Source: Gammaproteobacteria bacterium (GTDB lineage: Bacteria; Pseudomonadota; Gammaproteobacteria; Chromatiales; Chromatiaceae). From it: DNA of 9,290 nucleotides. The position numbers were made by a program, and so were the translations under genes. Of this stretch, positions 1 through 6,212 are shown piece after piece; the stretch's first letter is position 1; each line of letters starts with the position of its first letter. The notes under the pieces were generated by a model. The model saw nothing but the letters and a program-made list of their open reading frames with translations, was not told where the DNA came from and did not search any database. The DNA is taken from NCBI GenBank assembly GCA_030621975.1, contig JAUXGQ010000029.1, positions 1 to 9,290 of the forward strand. Direction: 5' to 3'.

Positions 1-671
1 ACGCGCAGGTCGTTGCTGTTGATCTCGATATTGTCGATCTCGTCCACCTCGGGCAGGACGGCGACGGTACAGGCGGAGGTGTGAATTCGGCCCTGGGACT
101 CCGTTTCCGGCACCCGCTGGACCCGGTGCGCCCCTGACTCGAATTTCAGTTTGGAATACACGCCTTTGCCGGAGATACGGCATACCACTTCCTTGTAACC
201 GCCGTGCTCGCCGAGACTCTCGCCGATGGTCTCCACCTGCCAGCGCTGGGTCTCCGCATAGCGCAGATACATGCGATACAGGTCCCCGGCGAAGAGCGCC
301 GCCTCGGCGCCGCCGGTGCCGGCCCTGATTTCGAGAAAAATATTGCGTCCATCGTTCGGATCCGAGGGCAGCAGTAGCAACTGCAGATCCGGTTCCAATG
401 CAGCCTGACGGGACCTGGCGCCCACCAGTTCCTCCTTTGCCAGTTCGGCCATCTCCGGGTCGGACATCATCTCCTGGGCGCTGGCGATGGCGTCTTCCAG
501 CTCCTGCAACTCCGAGTAGCAGGAGACGATGGGGTCGAGTTGCGCATATTCCCGGCTCAAGCTGCGAAACTGGTTCTGATCTCCCTGGGTCGCGGGCTCG
601 GCCAGCAGCGCGGTCACCTCTTCGAACCGCTCGGCGATCTGGTCCAGTTTGCTGCGGATCGATGGGTTCAT
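1..671 (-). CDS. prfA: Peptide chain release factor 1 (RF1), 5' part, cut by window edge
   Basis: RF1 reads UAA and UAG stop codons in the ribosomal A site and triggers hydrolysis of the peptidyl-tRNA ester. About 223 codons are present. They start at the ATG at 671 (MNPSIRSKLDQ, like the E. coli start). Visible landmarks are the AGTGGxEAALFAGDLYRMY block (from about residue 117), EHGGYKE, KFESGAHRVQRVP and the stop-codon-reading tripeptide P188-E189-T190 followed by ESQGRIHTSA. The PxT form marks RF1, not RF2. The window ends at NDLR, just before the expected GGQ catalytic loop, so the catalytic domain is unseen and nothing can be said about its integrity. The start codon overlaps the hemA stop as ATGA, indicating a hemA-prfA operon with translational coupling. 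In many gammaproteobacteria prmC follows. One oddity is Ala122 in place of the usual acidic residue in AGTGG(D/E)EA. Confidence 0.96.
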   Translation of the reverse strand, partial: MNPSIRSKLDQIAERFEEVTALLAEPATQGDQNQFRSLSREYAQLDPIVSCYSELQELEDAIASAQEMMSDPEMAELAKEELVGARSRQAALEPDLQLLLLPSDPNDGRNIFLEIRAGTGGAEAALFAGDLYRMYLRYAETQRWQVETIGESLGEHGGYKEVVCRISGKGVYSKLKFESGAHRVQRVPETESQGRIHTSACTVAVLPEVDEIDNIEINSNDLR

Positions 672-1936
672 GACTTGCTGTTGGCCTTCTTAAGTTGGAA
701 CAGGGCATTGGCCGCCTCCAGCAGTGCGGTTCGACCATCGAACCCGGCCTGTCGGATCTGGGTGCTCGGCGTGTGAAGCAGTTTGTTGGTCAGGGTGTGG
801 GCAAGGTATCGCACGACGACCTCCGGTGGTTTGCCGTTGTCGATCATACGCAACGCGCGCGCCAGGACCTCGTCCCTGGTCCGTTCGGCCTGGCTGCGAT
901 AGTCCTGGATGAGTTCCACCGCATCCAGCGAACGCAGCCAGCCCATGAACTCATCCACATGCAGCTCGATGATCTCCTCCGCCTGTTGCGCCGCTTCCTG
1001 GCGGGACTGGAGGTTTTCCTGGATGACTTCCTCCAGGTCGTCGACCGTGTACAGGTAGACGTCGTTCAGGTCCCCCACTTCCGCCTCGATATCCCTGGGG
1101 ACCGCGATATCGACCATGAACATGGGTTTGTGCTTGCGCTTTTTCAAAGCGCTTTCCACGGCGCCCTTGCCCAGTACCGGCAGTGGACTCGCGGTTGAGG
1201 ATATGACAATGTCCGCTTCCGCCAGATGGGTGGGTAGTTCGGTCAGGGCGATGGCATAACCATCGAACTGGACGGCAAGCTGGTGAGCGCGTTCGACGGT
1301 GCGGTTGGCCACCAGAATACGGCCGATACCGTGCTGATACAGATGCCTCGCGGCCAGTTCGATGGTTTCGCCGGCTCCGACCAGCAGGGCGGTCTGATCC
1401 GACAGCTCGCTGAAAATCTGTCGCGCCAGACTGACCGCGGCGAACGCCACCGATACGGGGCTGTTACCGATAGCCGTATCCGTGCGCACCTGTTTCGCCA
1501 CGGCGAAGGTGTGCTGGAACAGCCGGCCAAGCAACTTGCCGCAGGTGGCGGCGTCGTTCGCCGTCTGGCAGGCTTCTTTGACCTGTCCCAGAATCTGAGG
1601 CTCGCCCAGCACCATGGAGTCCAGACCACAGGCTACACACAGCAGATGTCGGACCGCGTCCCGGTCCCGGTGCAGGTAGAGATAGGGCCCGATGACGTCC
1701 TGCTCGAGGCCGTGATAACCGGTTATCCATTCCGAAACCCGCTGCTCACCTCCTTGTTTGACGGCACAGTAAAGCTCGGTGCGGTTGCAGGTGGAAAGGA
1801 TAGCGGCTTCTTCCACGTCAGCGTATTTGAGCAGGTCGTTCAGGGCCTCGGTGATGACATCGGGTCCGAACGTCAGGCGTTCACGGATACTGACCGGGGC
1901 CGTTTTGTGATTGAGTCCGAGAGCGAGCAGAGGCAT
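668..1936 (-). CDS. hemA: Glutamyl-tRNA reductase
   Basis: HemA reduces glutamyl-tRNA(Glu) with NADPH to glutamate-1-semialdehyde, the first committed step of C5-pathway tetrapyrrole (haem, sirohaem, cobalamin) synthesis in the cytosol. The 422 residues match the family length. The N-terminal catalytic domain shows GLNHKTAPVSIRE (7-19), the active-site motif S48-T49-C50-N51-R52-T53-E54 with nucleophile Cys50, His97 at the place of the conserved catalytic-domain histidine, and GLDSMVLGEPQILGQVKEA (104-122). The NADPH-binding domain has GAGE at 187-190 and ANRT further on, then SSTASPLPVLGKG and VDIAVPRDIE. A helical dimerisation tail follows. The ATG at 1936 gives the same N-terminus as known homologues, although the Shine-Dalgarno upstream is poor. 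The gene is first in an operon with prfA (4-base overlap) and divergent from the TPR lipoprotein gene, an arrangement also seen in Pseudomonas. Cys103 sits where E. coli has Ser (VASGLDS). Confidence 0.98.
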   Translation of the reverse strand: MPLLALGLNHKTAPVSIRERLTFGPDVITEALNDLLKYADVEEAAILSTCNRTELYCAVKQGGEQRVSEWITGYHGLEQDVIGPYLYLHRDRDAVRHLLCVACGLDSMVLGEPQILGQVKEACQTANDAATCGKLLGRLFQHTFAVAKQVRTDTAIGNSPVSVAFAAVSLARQIFSELSDQTALLVGAGETIELAARHLYQHGIGRILVANRTVERAHQLAVQFDGYAIALTELPTHLAEADIVISSTASPLPVLGKGAVESALKKRKHKPMFMVDIAVPRDIEAEVGDLNDVYLYTVDDLEEVIQENLQSRQEAAQQAEEIIELHVDEFMGWLRSLDAVELIQDYRSQAERTRDEVLARALRMIDNGKPPEVVVRYLAHTLTNKLLHTPSTQIRQAGFDGRTALLEAANALFQLKKANSKS

Positions 1937-2010
1937 TTGGCCGGTCAGTTGATTGCAATAAAAGGAAATTTTGTAATATCAAGGGGTTGAATTCAAGTCA
2001 TTGATGCCCG

Positions 2011-2039
2011 ATCTAATACTACTGCGGTACCCAGGTCAA
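2011..2039 (-). promoter_or_regulatory. Candidate proximal hemA promoter (P2)
   Basis: On the minus strand TTGACC (2039-2034, five of six consensus bases) lies 17 bases before TTAGAT (2016-2011, weak -10). The -35 is embedded in an imperfect dyad at 2029-2046 that also covers the predicted start site of the distal promoter. Tandem hemA promoters are known in E. coli. Here they are inferred from hexamer matches only. Confidence 0.35.
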
Positions 2040-2052
2040 CCAGGGTCCGTGC

Positions 2053-2082
2053 ATTATAGGATTTTTCCCCGCGGGCGACTAA
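2053..2082 (-). promoter_or_regulatory. Candidate distal hemA promoter (P1)
   Basis: Read on the minus strand, TTAGTC (2082-2077) is followed after 18 bases by a perfect TATAAT (2058-2053). Transcription would begin near 2046, giving a leader of about 110 bases before hemA. The -10 is consensus but the -35 is modest. The match is by eye only. Confidence 0.5.
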
Positions 2083-2237
2083 TAACAGTGAGACCCTGAG
2101 ACTATGGGTGGGTGCGGGTCAGGCAAGAGATTGAGATCACCCTGTGAGTCGCTGCAAAGAGGCTTTGAACGCATCAGAATTTTTCTACTCCTGGGAGGGA
2201 TGAGGCGGCGCTCCGGCGTCAATGCGTGGAATGCGCG

Positions 2238-2266
2238 TTGGTCTTGTGCCGGGAAGGACTTATACT
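2238..2266 (+). promoter_or_regulatory. Candidate sigma-70 promoter of the TPR-ispE operon
   Basis: TTGGTC (2238-2243) and TATACT (2261-2266) are separated by exactly 17 bases, with a near-consensus -10. Transcription would start near 2273. This leaves a leader of about 115 bases that contains the two hairpins at 2301-2336 before the ATG at 2388. Confidence 0.5.
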
Positions 2267-2300
2267 CTATCGGATATTTGCGAATCTCGCTGCAAGGTAA

Positions 2301-2336
2301 CCGCGCGAACGCGGACAGACGGTTGGGGTGCAACCG
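2301..2336 (+). promoter_or_regulatory. Two tandem perfect hairpins in the operon leader
   Basis: CCGCG-CGAA-CGCGG (2301-2314) forms a 5-bp GC-only stem with a four-base loop. Five bases later CGGTTG-GGGTG-CAACCG (2320-2336) forms a 6-bp stem with a five-base loop. Neither is followed by a T run, so they are not intrinsic terminators as they stand. They lie between the predicted transcription start (about 2273) and the TPR gene. They could be mRNA-stabilising structures or a protein-binding leader; function unknown. Confidence 0.45.
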
Positions 2337-2387
2337 CTGACTCGTTTGAATCCCTACCGTTCAGTATCTTCAGGTGAAGCAGGATTA

Positions 2388-4127
2388 ATGAGCAACTTTT
2401 TGTTTCGTATAGTATTTGTTGGCCTGCTAGTGGCCGGCCTCCTGGCGTGCGCAGGCGCCCCGCCCCATGCGCAGGCAGTACCGGAAAGCGCGGCCAAAGC
2501 GCCTCCGAAGACCCCGGCGCCGGCTGCCGGGTCTGTGTCGCAGAGCGCGGCTTTGACCCCGGACGTGGTTTATGCGGTGCTGGTTGGCGAGATAGCGGCG
2601 CAACGGGGGCAGTTGCCTGTGGCTTCGGCCCATTACCGGCTTGCTGCTGCGCTGTCCCAGGATCCGAGCACCGCTGAAAGGTCGGCCCGCATCGCCGTAT
2701 TGCTGAACGACGACAAGGCCGCGGCGGAAGCCGTCGGGCTCTGGGTGAGCCTGGAACCGGACAATCCCCTGGCGCATCAAGTTGCCGCCACGCTCTACGC
2801 TCGGGCACAAAAAACGGATCTGGCAGTAAAACACTTGCGGGAGCTGGTGAGACTGTCAAGGGATCGCAATATCAACGGCTTCATGCAGGCGGTCATGGTC
2901 GTGGGCAAGTTGCACGACCAGAAATACGGCCTGGAGCTTATGCGCGAGTTGGCTGCCGAGTACGGGGACGATCCGAAAGCCCTATATTCCTATGCGGTGG
3001 TTGCAGCGGGCGCGGGGGACTACGATCTAGCCGAATCGAGCATACGCAGGGTGCTGGAACTGGAACCCGATTGGGCGGAGGCCAGCGTTCTGCTCAGCCG
3101 GATTCTTCTGCAGCGGGGCGACGCTTCCGGGGCCCTCTCAGTGCTGGGCGATGCGGTCGAGGACAAACCGGATAGTCTTGTTTTGCGCGTAGCCTACGCC
3201 CGCCAGCTCGTGGAAGCCCGACAACTGGAGAAGGCCTACGCCCAGTTCGTGGAGTTGCTCAAGGTGGAGCCGGGAAGTCCCGACCTGCTGTTCTCCGCGG
3301 GCATAGTTGCCCTGCAGCTGGACAAATACGATGCTGCCCGCCGCCATCTGACGGCTTTGACCGTAGAAGGGACCCGCAAGGACGAAGCGAGGTACTACCT
3401 GGGGCAGACCGAAGAGATGGACGGCAACCCGGAAGCTGCCGCCGCATGGTACGCCAAGGTCTCGGGTGATTATCAGAGGGATGCACAGGTTCGCCGGGCA
3501 CGCCTGTTGGCGAGACGCGGTCAGCTCGCCGGGGCCAGGGATCTCATCCAGGCGCTTCGGGTGCGGGAACCTGATCAGTCAGTCAGATTATATCTGATCG
3601 AGGCCGAGATTTTGCGGGAGGCAGGTCGTGCGGATGAAGTGATGCAACTCTACGCGCACGCCCTGAAGTTTTATCCCAACGACCCGGATCTGCTCTATGA
3701 CCGCGGCCTCTACGCCGTCGAGCTTGGGCGTGTGGATATCCTGGAGCAGGACCTGACGCAGATAATCCAGGACAATCCCGACCATGCCGACGCCCTCAAC
3801 GCGCTGGGTTATACGCTGGCAGACCAGACTTCCCGTTACAGCGAGGCCCTGGAGTACATCGAGCGTGCCCTGGCCCTCAAACCCGATAATGCCGCGGTCC
3901 TGGACAGCATGGGCTGGGTGCAGTATCGGCTCGGTAACAACCTGGACGCGCTGCGCTATCTGCGCCGCGCGCTTGAGCTGCAGCCGGATGCGGAGATCGC
4001 TGCGCATCTGGGCGAGGTGTTGTGGGTGACGGGTGACCGGGAGGAGGCACGCAGGGTGTGGAAGGCTTCCCTGGCGCAGAACCCTGACGACGAGCTGCTG
4101 CAGCGGCTCATGAAGAATGGTCCCTAG
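2388..4127 (+). CDS. lbcA: TPR-repeat outer-membrane lipoprotein, LbcA-like
   Basis: The 579-residue protein starts at the ATG at 2388, with AGGTGA and AGGA upstream. A basic/hydrophobic leader ends in the lipobox L18-L19-A20-C21, and Ala at +2 predicts sorting to the outer membrane. A Pro/Ala-rich linker (about 23-50) leads into a long helical array of tetratricopeptide repeats filling the rest. C-terminal family hallmarks are GYTLAD (474-479), LDSMGW (505-510) and AAHLGEVLW (538-546). Known context: P. aeruginosa PA4667, in the same position beside hemA and upstream of ispE, is LbcA, the lipoprotein partner that activates the periplasmic protease CtpA against cell-wall hydrolases. Orthology is inferred from architecture and synteny. 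No ctpA is in the window, so the partner is unseen. The stop overlaps the ispE start by 11 bases, implying coupling. An upstream in-frame GTG (2328) is rejected because it would bury the signal peptide. Confidence 0.85.
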   Translation: MSNFLFRIVFVGLLVAGLLACAGAPPHAQAVPESAAKAPPKTPAPAAGSVSQSAALTPDVVYAVLVGEIAAQRGQLPVASAHYRLAAALSQDPSTAERSARIAVLLNDDKAAAEAVGLWVSLEPDNPLAHQVAATLYARAQKTDLAVKHLRELVRLSRDRNINGFMQAVMVVGKLHDQKYGLELMRELAAEYGDDPKALYSYAVVAAGAGDYDLAESSIRRVLELEPDWAEASVLLSRILLQRGDASGALSVLGDAVEDKPDSLVLRVAYARQLVEARQLEKAYAQFVELLKVEPGSPDLLFSAGIVALQLDKYDAARRHLTALTVEGTRKDEARYYLGQTEEMDGNPEAAAAWYAKVSGDYQRDAQVRRARLLARRGQLAGARDLIQALRVREPDQSVRLYLIEAEILREAGRADEVMQLYAHALKFYPNDPDLLYDRGLYAVELGRVDILEQDLTQIIQDNPDHADALNALGYTLADQTSRYSEALEYIERALALKPDNAAVLDSMGWVQYRLGNNLDALRYLRRALELQPDAEIAAHLGEVLWVTGDREEARRVWKASLAQNPDDELLQRLMKNGP

Positions 4128-4998
4128 CGACGGCGTTGCCAATCTCGCCTGGCCGGCGCCCGCCAAGCTGAATCTGATGCTGCGGATCGTCGGGCGCCGT
4201 GATGACGGCTACCATCTGCTGCAGACCGTTTTCCAGTTCCTGGAATTCAGCGACCTTTTGTATTTCCGCGTCCGCGGGGACGGGGTAGTCAGGCGTTATC
4301 GTGGCCTGCCCGGTGTGGCGGAGCGGGAGGACCTGATCTGGCGCGCGGCCGATCTGTTACGCCGGGAGTCAGGGTGCGATCTGGGCGCCGACATCGATCT
4401 GGAAAAACGGCTGCCCATGGGCGGTGGACTCGGGGGCGGCAGCTCGGATGCGGCTACGGTACTGGTCGTGTTGAACAGGTTGTGGGGACTGGGATTCAGC
4501 AGCCGTAGATTGGCGGAGCTGGGTCTAGGCCTCGGGGCTGACGTCCCGGTGTTCGTACAGGGTCAGGCGGCCTGGGCGGAGGGCGTCGGCGACGAGTTCA
4601 CACCGCTAGTATTGGACGAACCCTGGTATCTGGTGCTGGTGCCCGACTGTCATGTGTCAACCAGGGCCGTGTTTTCCGATCCTGATTTGACACGGGACTC
4701 GACGCGCATCACAATAGCCGACTTCCTTGCGGGCGATGACGTCAATGATTGCGTGTCCGTGGTCAGGCGGAGCTACCCGCAAGTGGCTGCGGCCCTCGAA
4801 TGGCTGGAACAGTTTACACCCGCCCGTCTTACGGGTACGGGAGGGTGCGTGTTCGGTGCTTTCGATAGCGAAGCATCGGCCCAAGCAGTGCGGGATCGGC
4901 TGCCCTCGGGTTGGTGTGGCGTCGTGTCTCGGGGCAGCAATCGGTCACCGCTTTTAAAAGCTGAGGAAGATTCTAGTTCCCTGGCTTCCGGCGGCTGA
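4117..4998 (+). CDS. ispE: 4-diphosphocytidyl-2-C-methyl-D-erythritol kinase
   Basis: IspE phosphorylates CDP-methylerythritol with ATP in the MEP pathway to isopentenyl diphosphate. It is a GHMP-family kinase. The 293 residues fit the family (E. coli 283), with about ten extra at each end combined. Motifs in order: PAPAKLN with the conserved Lys17, DDGYHLLQTVFQFL, the ATP-binding glycine loop P-M-G-G-G-L-G-G-G-S-S-D-A at 100-112, GADVPVF with catalytic Asp142, and the third GHMP motif L-T-G-T-G-G-C at 238-244. The ATG at 4117 lies inside the end of the TPR gene. No in-frame start closer to PAKLN is available, so overlap and reinitiation are likely. The C-terminal tail after the core (LLKAEEDSSSLASGG) is low-complexity. 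The lolB gene that often sits just upstream of ispE in gammaproteobacteria is absent here. Confidence 0.97.
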   Translation: MVPSDGVANLAWPAPAKLNLMLRIVGRRDDGYHLLQTVFQFLEFSDLLYFRVRGDGVVRRYRGLPGVAEREDLIWRAADLLRRESGCDLGADIDLEKRLPMGGGLGGGSSDAATVLVVLNRLWGLGFSSRRLAELGLGLGADVPVFVQGQAAWAEGVGDEFTPLVLDEPWYLVLVPDCHVSTRAVFSDPDLTRDSTRITIADFLAGDDVNDCVSVVRRSYPQVAAALEWLEQFTPARLTGTGGCVFGAFDSEASAQAVRDRLPSGWCGVVSRGSNRSPLLKAEEDSSSLASGG

Positions 4999-5071
4999 CG
5001 CGTATCCATCACGGAGCGGTTCCACTCCCAGTTTTCTATGCGCAGGGAAACCTATCCGTGAAGGTTGTTTT

Positions 5072-5146
5072 TGGGGTGTCGCCAAGCGGTAAGGCACAGG
5101 GTTTTGATCCCTGCATACCCAGGTTCGAATCCTGGCACCCCAGCCA
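5072..5146 (+). tRNA. tRNA-Gln (anticodon TTG), CCA encoded
   Basis: The 75 bases fold as a standard cloverleaf. The acceptor TGGGGTG (5072-5078) pairs with CACCCCA, the anticodon stem CAGGG/CCCTG (5097-5101/5109-5113) closes a seven-base loop with anticodon TTG at 5104-5106, and the T-loop is GTTCGAATC. CCA is encoded (5144-5146). The sequence is very close to E. coli tRNA-Gln, including the weak first pair U1-A72 typical of bacterial glutamine tRNAs. It lies 73 bases after ispE and before prs, so it is probably cut from the operon transcript. I see no convincing promoter of its own. Confidence 0.97.
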
Positions 5147-5160
5147 GACTAGTGTACCGT

Positions 5161-5189
5161 CTTATACAGATTGGCTCTGAAGACGTCAA
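5161..5189 (-). promoter_or_regulatory. Candidate opposing promoter within the palindrome
   Basis: On the minus strand TTGACG (5189-5184) and TATAAG (5166-5161) are 17 bases apart, the mirror image of the plus-strand pair. If active it would transcribe antisense to tRNA-Gln and ispE. Part of the match is forced by the palindrome; the -35 is not entirely so, since it runs into the loop. Confidence 0.22.
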
Positions 5190-5199
5190 TCTGTATAAG
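5171..5199 (+). promoter_or_regulatory. Candidate prs promoter within the palindrome
   Basis: TTGGCT (5171-5176) and TATAAG (5194-5199) are spaced by 17 bases. The predicted start near 5206 would give prs a short leader of about 35 bases. This would let prs, rplY and pth be expressed separately from ispE. E. coli also has a separate promoter between ispE (ychB) and prs. The match is by eye only. Confidence 0.35.
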
Positions 5200-5225
5200 A
5201 CGGTACACTTGGTACCAGTGAAATT

Positions 5226-5231
5226 GAGGAG
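5226..5231 (+). promoter_or_regulatory. Ribosome binding site fixing the prs GTG start
   Basis: GAGGAG lies nine bases before the GTG at 5241. The later in-frame ATGs at 5256 and 5259 are 24 or more bases from it, so the GTG is preferred, and it also keeps a normal N-terminal length. Confidence 0.7.
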
Positions 5232-5240
5232 AAAGCTGCT

Positions 5241-6194
5241 GTGCCTGTCAGCAGTATGATGGTGTTTACGGGGAACGCCAACCCCCAGTTGGCCCGGGAT
5301 ATCGCCGCTCATCTGAATCTGCCGATAGGCAAGGCCGCGATTGGCCAGTTCAGCGACGGCGAGATAATGGCGGAGATTCAGGAGAATGTCCGTGGCCGCG
5401 ATGTGTTCGTGGTGCAGCCGACCTGCGCGCCCACCAATGATCACCTGATAGAGCTGTTGGTGATCATTGACGCTCTGCGTTGGGCATCGGTGGGTCGCGT
5501 GACGGCGGTTCTTCCCTATTTCGGGTATGCCCGCCAGGACCGCAGGCCGCGGTCGGCCAGGGTGCCCATCACCTCGCGACTGGTTGCAAAGATGGTCGGC
5601 AGCGCGGGGGCGGACAGGGTCCTGACGGTGGATTTGCACTCAGACCAGATTCAGGGATTTTTTGATATCCCCGTGGATAATGTCTACGCCTCGCCGATTC
5701 TGCTGGGGGATATCTGGCGTCGGAAGCACGCCGACCTGATGGTGATTTCGCCGGATGTCGGGGGTGTGGTGCGCGCCCGAGCCCTGGCCAAGCGGTTGGA
5801 TGATGCGGATCTGGCGATTATTGACAAGCGTCGTCCGCGTCCCAATGAGGCCAAGGTCATGAACATCATCGGCGATGTCGACGGACGCAGCTGCGTGTTG
5901 ATCGACGACCTGGTGGATACGGCCGGAACCCTGCGCCAGGCGGCAACGGCCCTGAAGGAACACGGCGCGTCTCGGGTGGTTGCCTATTGCACCCATGCGG
6001 TTCTCTCGGGGCCCGCGGTGGCCAATATCGAGAACTCGGTACTGGATGAGCTGGTGGTAACCGATACCATCCCGCTACGGTCGGGGGCGCAGGCGTGCGG
6101 GAAGATCAGGCAGTTGAGTATCGCGGAACTGCTCGCCGAAACCATGCGCCGAATCAGTAACGAAGAGTCGGTCAGCTCGCTGTTTATGGATTAG
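5241..6194 (+). CDS. prs: Ribose-phosphate pyrophosphokinase (PRPP synthase)
   Basis: Prs transfers pyrophosphate from ATP to ribose-5-phosphate, making PRPP for purine, pyrimidine, NAD, histidine and tryptophan synthesis in the cytosol. The protein is 317 residues, about the E. coli length. Motifs are FSDGEI and ENVRGRDVFVVQ near the N-terminus, the flexible loop block PYFGYARQDRRPRSARVPIT, the metal/ATP signature D131-L132-H133-SDQIQGFFD, K196-R197-R198 of the catalytic loop, and the PRPP/ribose-phosphate loop D222-D223-L-V-D-T-A-G-T230. It ends RRISNEESVSSLF, like E. coli. This is the phosphate-dependent, allosterically regulated class I type by sequence resemblance. It begins with GTG. 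The tRNA-Gln gene and palindrome lie just upstream, and rplY starts 18 bases after the stop, suggesting cotranscription. Confidence 0.98.
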   Translation: MPVSSMMVFTGNANPQLARDIAAHLNLPIGKAAIGQFSDGEIMAEIQENVRGRDVFVVQPTCAPTNDHLIELLVIIDALRWASVGRVTAVLPYFGYARQDRRPRSARVPITSRLVAKMVGSAGADRVLTVDLHSDQIQGFFDIPVDNVYASPILLGDIWRRKHADLMVISPDVGGVVRARALAKRLDDADLAIIDKRRPRPNEAKVMNIIGDVDGRSCVLIDDLVDTAGTLRQAATALKEHGASRVVAYCTHAVLSGPAVANIENSVLDELVVTDTIPLRSGAQACGKIRQLSIAELLAETMRRISNEESVSSLFMD

Positions 6195-6212
6195 TTTACT
6201 TTGGAGAATGCC

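Larger units (their letters stand above)
1937..2387. other. Divergent intergenic region hemA / TPR lipoprotein gene
   Basis: These 451 bases lack a convincing gene. The reading frames in it have no recognisable product and no good ribosome binding site. It holds two promoter candidates for hemA near its left end, one good promoter candidate for the rightward operon, and two perfect hairpins in the rightward leader. The middle part (about 2083-2237) has no feature I can name. Confidence 0.7.
5151..5209. repeat. Perfect 23-bp inverted repeat between tRNA-Gln and prs
   Basis: The arms 5151-5173 and 5187-5209 are exact reverse complements over 23 bases, separated by a 13-base loop (5174-5186). 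The element begins four bases after the tRNA CCA end. As RNA it would be a long uninterrupted stem, unlike an intrinsic terminator because no T run follows. A second, short overlapping palindrome, GGTAC-ACTTG-GTACC (5202-5216), uses part of the right arm and could compete with it. Each arm carries TATAAG in opposite orientation. Possible natures are an RNase III processing stem, an operator, or a small palindromic mobile remnant. The structure is certain, the role is not. Confidence 0.9.

Noticed and set aside
695..1990. Long plus-strand reading frames opposite hemA (for example 695-1198 and 1283-1990).
   Set aside because: They are mirror frames of a highly conserved hemA coding region, show no recognisable domain, and arise easily in GC-rich coding DNA.
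2149..2295. Nine-base direct repeat TCGCTGCAA at 2149-2157 and 2287-2295.
   Set aside because: Too short and only two copies; expected by chance in several kilobases, with no surrounding symmetry.
2104..2340. Open frame of 78 codons in the hemA/TPR gene spacer.
   Set aside because: No plausible ribosome binding site, no recognisable family, and it runs through the predicted promoter and leader hairpins of the TPR gene.
5151..5173. Resemblance of the palindrome arm to IS50/Tn5-type ends (shared TCTTATACA).
   Set aside because: Only about nine bases match, the two arms are 13 bases apart with nothing between them, there is no transposase gene and no target duplication is visible. Kept only as a possible remnant to be searched for.
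6201..6212. TTG at 6201 as the rplY start.
   Set aside because: It would overlap the GGAG ribosome binding site that is ideally placed for the ATG at 6213, and the extra residues are not part of L25.
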